64,000 nucleotides of DNA from Dipteris shenzhenensis (lineage: Eukaryota; Polypodiophyta; Polypodiopsida; Gleicheniales). Location of the stretch: NCBI GenBank assembly GCA_047967505.1, contig CM106538.1; one strand, given 5' to 3'. Position 1 is the first letter of the stretch, and each line of letters begins with the position of its first letter. Made by a program: the position numbers and the translations under genes. Shown one piece after another: positions 61,535 to 64,000 of this stretch. The notes under the pieces were generated by a model. It had not been told where the DNA came from, made no database searches, and saw only the letters and a program-made list of their open reading frames with translations.

Positions 61535-62157
61535 TCATTTATCTCGCAAAAGGCAAATCAGCTTTGGCATCTTAATCGTCCTATGAAATAGTGGCGGAAA
61601 TGTTTGAGACAGATTTGGCATTCTAAGATTCCTCTCCGTCATCAGGTTTTCCTGTGGAGAGTTTTGTTGGGTGTTCTTCCTCATGGACAGCTCTTGGCAC
61701 GATGACATGTTGCTTCCTCTATTTGTCGCAGATGTCTGGCTCCGAGAGAGACTGTACCTCATCTCTTGTCCTAACTCTTGTGCTTTCTTGGACTTCCTCG
61801 GGCAGATTTTGAGAGCTTGGTTTCCTCATATTGCTTTTGGCAAGTTCTTCTGGCTTTTTGGTGTATATCCACCTAGACAGGGATTTGATTTCTTTTTTGT
61901 TTGGGTTCGGTAGTGAGCATTCTGGACTCTCTGGAAGGATCGCAATCATAGGGTCTTTGGTGATTCTGTTTTTTCCAATTTCTCTTTCTTCAGACACTCT
62001 TTGCAGCAATGGCTTTTTGATTGCTTGCAATCTCGTGTCTTTGATCATGATATATATTTGTCCTACAGTGAGATTTTCTCTTGATGTATTATAGCTCTCT
62101 CCTTCTGGGATAGCCTTTTTTGTGATATAATGACTCAAAAGATTCCACCCAAAAAAA
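61535..62157 (+). mobile_element. 5'-truncated LINE 3' end, right stack 2
   Basis: Plus strand: F-L-W-R-V-L-L-G-V-L-P-H-G-Q-L-L-A-R, then S-G-K-F-F-W-L-F-G-V-Y-P and the conserved G-F-D-F-F-F-V-W-V-R, ending CACCC and A11 at about 62150-62160, then GTG. Confidence 0.75.
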
Positions 62158-62161
62158 AAAA

Positions 62162-62769
62162 GTGTATCTTTTTCTCTTGCCTTGGGCTTCGCAAAGGGCA
62201 AATAACCTTTGGCATAGGAATCATCCTGCAAAGTGGTGGCGAAAGCGATTGCGAAGGATTTGGAGAGTCTTACTAGGAGTTCTTCCATCTGCGCAGATGC
62301 TAGCATGGAGACATATAGCTCCGGTTGTTTGCTATAGATGCTTGGCTCCTTGGGAGTCGGTGCCTCATCTTTTTTGGCATTGTTCTCATACACGTGATTT
62401 CCTTGGACTTTTGGGATAGCGTTTGCGAACAAGATTTTCAAGTGCCACTTTTGGAAAGTCTTTCTAATTGTTTGGGATTCACTCACCTAGACAGGAGTTT
62501 GATTTATTTTTCATTTGGGTTCGGTATTGGGCACTTTGAACTCTATGGAAGGATAGAAATCATAGATTTTTTGGTGATCCAATTTTTTCAATTTACTCTG
62601 TTTTCAAGCACTCTTTGCAGCAATCTTCTTATGATTGCTTGCATACACAGTCTATAGATCATGATGTATACTTGTCATATATTGAGATCTTTTCTTGATG
62701 TATTTGAGCACATCCCACTTTCGGATAGTGACTCTGTAATATAATGCAAAAAACATTCACCCAAAAAAA
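62162..62769 (+). mobile_element. 5'-truncated LINE 3' end, right stack 3
   Basis: Plus strand: W-R-V-L-L-G-V-L-P-S-A-Q-M-L-A-W-R-H, C-Y-R-C-L-A-P-W-E-S-V-P-H-L-F-W-H-C-S. Ends ATTCACCC and an A7 run, followed by GTGGGG(TG)n. Confidence 0.75.
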
Positions 62770-62772
62770 GTG

Positions 62773-62774
<2 letters not shown>

Positions 62775-62811
<37 letters not shown>

Positions 62812-62816
62812 CGTGT

Positions 62817-62842
<26 letters not shown>
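62775..62842. repeat. (GT)n then (GA)n microsatellite
   Basis: (GT)n from 62775 to about 62807, a short GCGTGCGTGTG bridge, then (GA)n to 62842. Directly follows the A-run of the LINE at 62162-62769. Confidence 0.9.
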
Positions 62843-62844
<2 letters not shown>

Positions 62845-62848
<4 letters not shown>

Positions 62849-63376
62849 CTACAGCTTTGTCACTCTAACTTCTTCCTCACCAACAAGTTTTTCTATGGGG
62901 AGTAATGCTTGGTGTTCCTCCCTTTGGCCAACTCTAGTACATAGACATATTGTTGTTGTCCATCACAGGTGCCTTGCGCCAAGGGAATCTTTGCTCCATC
63001 TTTTCTGGCATTGTCCTACCACTCACGACTTTTGTGTTGCAGCAATGTTTCCAAGCCTAATTTCCTACTACTTGCTTTGGCAAGTTGTTTTGGCTCTTTT
63101 GCATTCATCCTTAGAGTCCCGAGTTGCTGTGTTTTTCCACATGGGTGCAATATTGGGGACTTTGTAAGAAACCATAGAGTCTTTGGAGCATCTTCTTCTT
63201 CCATGTTTCACTATTTCTAGATGTTGCTCAGGCAATCCCTTTATGATTGCCTCTGAGTCGACAGATAGAACATTGTGTTTACTTGTCTTTCAATGAAATC
63301 TTTTGACATTGTAATAGCAAGTCCTCTATTTAGGGACTCCTCTTTGTAATATAAAGATACATGCATTTCACCAAAA
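62845..63376 (+). mobile_element. 5'-truncated LINE 3' end, right stack 4
   Basis: Plus strand: H-R-C-L-A-P-R-E-S-L-L-H-L-F-W-H-C-P and later ORF2-tail wording. Ends ATTTCACCAAAAGTGTGTGC at 63367-63386, then (GT)/(GA) repeats. Confidence 0.7.
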
Positions 63377-64000
63377 GTGTGTGCGTGTGTGCAAGAGAGA
63401 GAGATTAAGATAAATTCAGTTGAAGAGTCCATGCAAGGGTGCCTCAAATAGCATGTTGTTGAAAGAATATGGATTGATGGAAGAGAGAGGATACACATTG
63501 ACTTAGATATCTGCAATCTGTGTTTAAGAATAAGCAAGCATTGTGTATGCATATTATGAAAGTATATATAGCATGTCGTAATTAATAGTGCTACAAACAA
63601 AATAAAGCATAGTAGTGACAATTTACAATGTGTAGTGCTTCAAAGGAAAGAAAAAGTATTGTTGACAAGAAATTGCATCACTTCACTAATGTAGCAAGAA
63701 GGAGAGTGAATGCTTAGCATTTTAGATGATGTAAATTGGGTAGCTATGCCTTTACGTGAATATCATTCATGTCTTTATTCCTTCTTACTGACTTATTGAT
63801 CTTCTTTGTCAACCCCTTAAAAAGCTTTGAATGGGAGAGCTATCTGCCCATAGCTCGAATATGACTCCAAAGGATACCTAAAGCCTAGAAAGACTGAAAT
63901 TGTCTAATTGTCTAAGGGATAGGCCATTCCAATATCTTTCTAACCTTGGCACCATCAACACAATTCCCATCAACATAGATTATATCCTCTTTATAAATAC
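63377..64000. other. no recognisable feature
   Basis: AT-rich with a short GT/GA repeat at 63377-63405. No frame or element recognised to the window end. Confidence 0.4.

Overview
This window is nuclear DNA of a land plant. It contains the last ten exons of a starch-debranching isoamylase gene (ISA1 type) embedded in a dense, nested mass of retrotransposons. The transposons are Ty1/copia and Ty3/gypsy LTR elements plus L1-like LINEs with a plant-type zf-RVT domain. Canonical GT-AG introns, a 22.6-kb intron packed with transposons, and the absence of bacterial gene organisation fit a large-genome plant such as a fern, gymnosperm or lycophyte. The exact lineage is inference.

Layout. 1-4555: decayed gypsy element (+). 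4556-9430: copia element (-) whose RNase H has been flipped by a local inversion. 9431-10460: second relic of the first gypsy family. 10463-11028: 5'-truncated LINE with an inverted 5' piece. 11029-22745: nearly full LINE (-) split by a complete, young copia element at 12031-18011 (232-bp LTRs, 5-bp target duplication, uninterrupted gag-pol). 22746-23850: stacked LINE 3' ends. 23851-24160: third gypsy relic. 24161-28079: LTR-like sequence and a copia relic. 28080-30201: a second kind of LINE (-). 30202-33632: duplications and a small LTR-type non-autonomous element.

34178-59378: ISA1 exons. Six exons lie within 1.5 kb (34178-35667) and four within 1.1 kb (58286-59378). The intron between the two groups holds, in order: a truncated copia (36463-40395); an LTR and the 3' part of a gypsy element with an unusual coiled-coil ORF and a 21-bp minisatellite (40684-44185); another LTR (about 44365-44852); noncoding retroelement-like sequence; and a gypsy integrase relic (-) split by a complete gypsy element (49293-57699, 950/956-bp LTRs, target duplication GATTC). 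That element itself carries a copia RT fragment in its leader. Two fold-back hairpins sit just before exon G.

59379-64000: CA/TG-rich sequence, then another stack of 5'-truncated LINE 3' ends in both orientations, each with an A-run followed by TG-rich microsatellite.

The only host gene is ISA1. All three GH13 catalytic residues are present, there are no lesions in the exons, and its splice sites are canonical, so it looks functional. Its upstream exons were not found, so the intron before the first visible exon probably exceeds 34 kb. Only the copia at 12031-18011 looks possibly autonomous; everything else is broken. I found no tRNA, rRNA or CRISPR. The most unusual observations are the LINE/TG-microsatellite stacking, two twin-priming-like LINE inversions, the inverted RNase H in a copia, the coiled-coil ORF with its minisatellite, and the GC-rich leader arrays shared by two copia copies.
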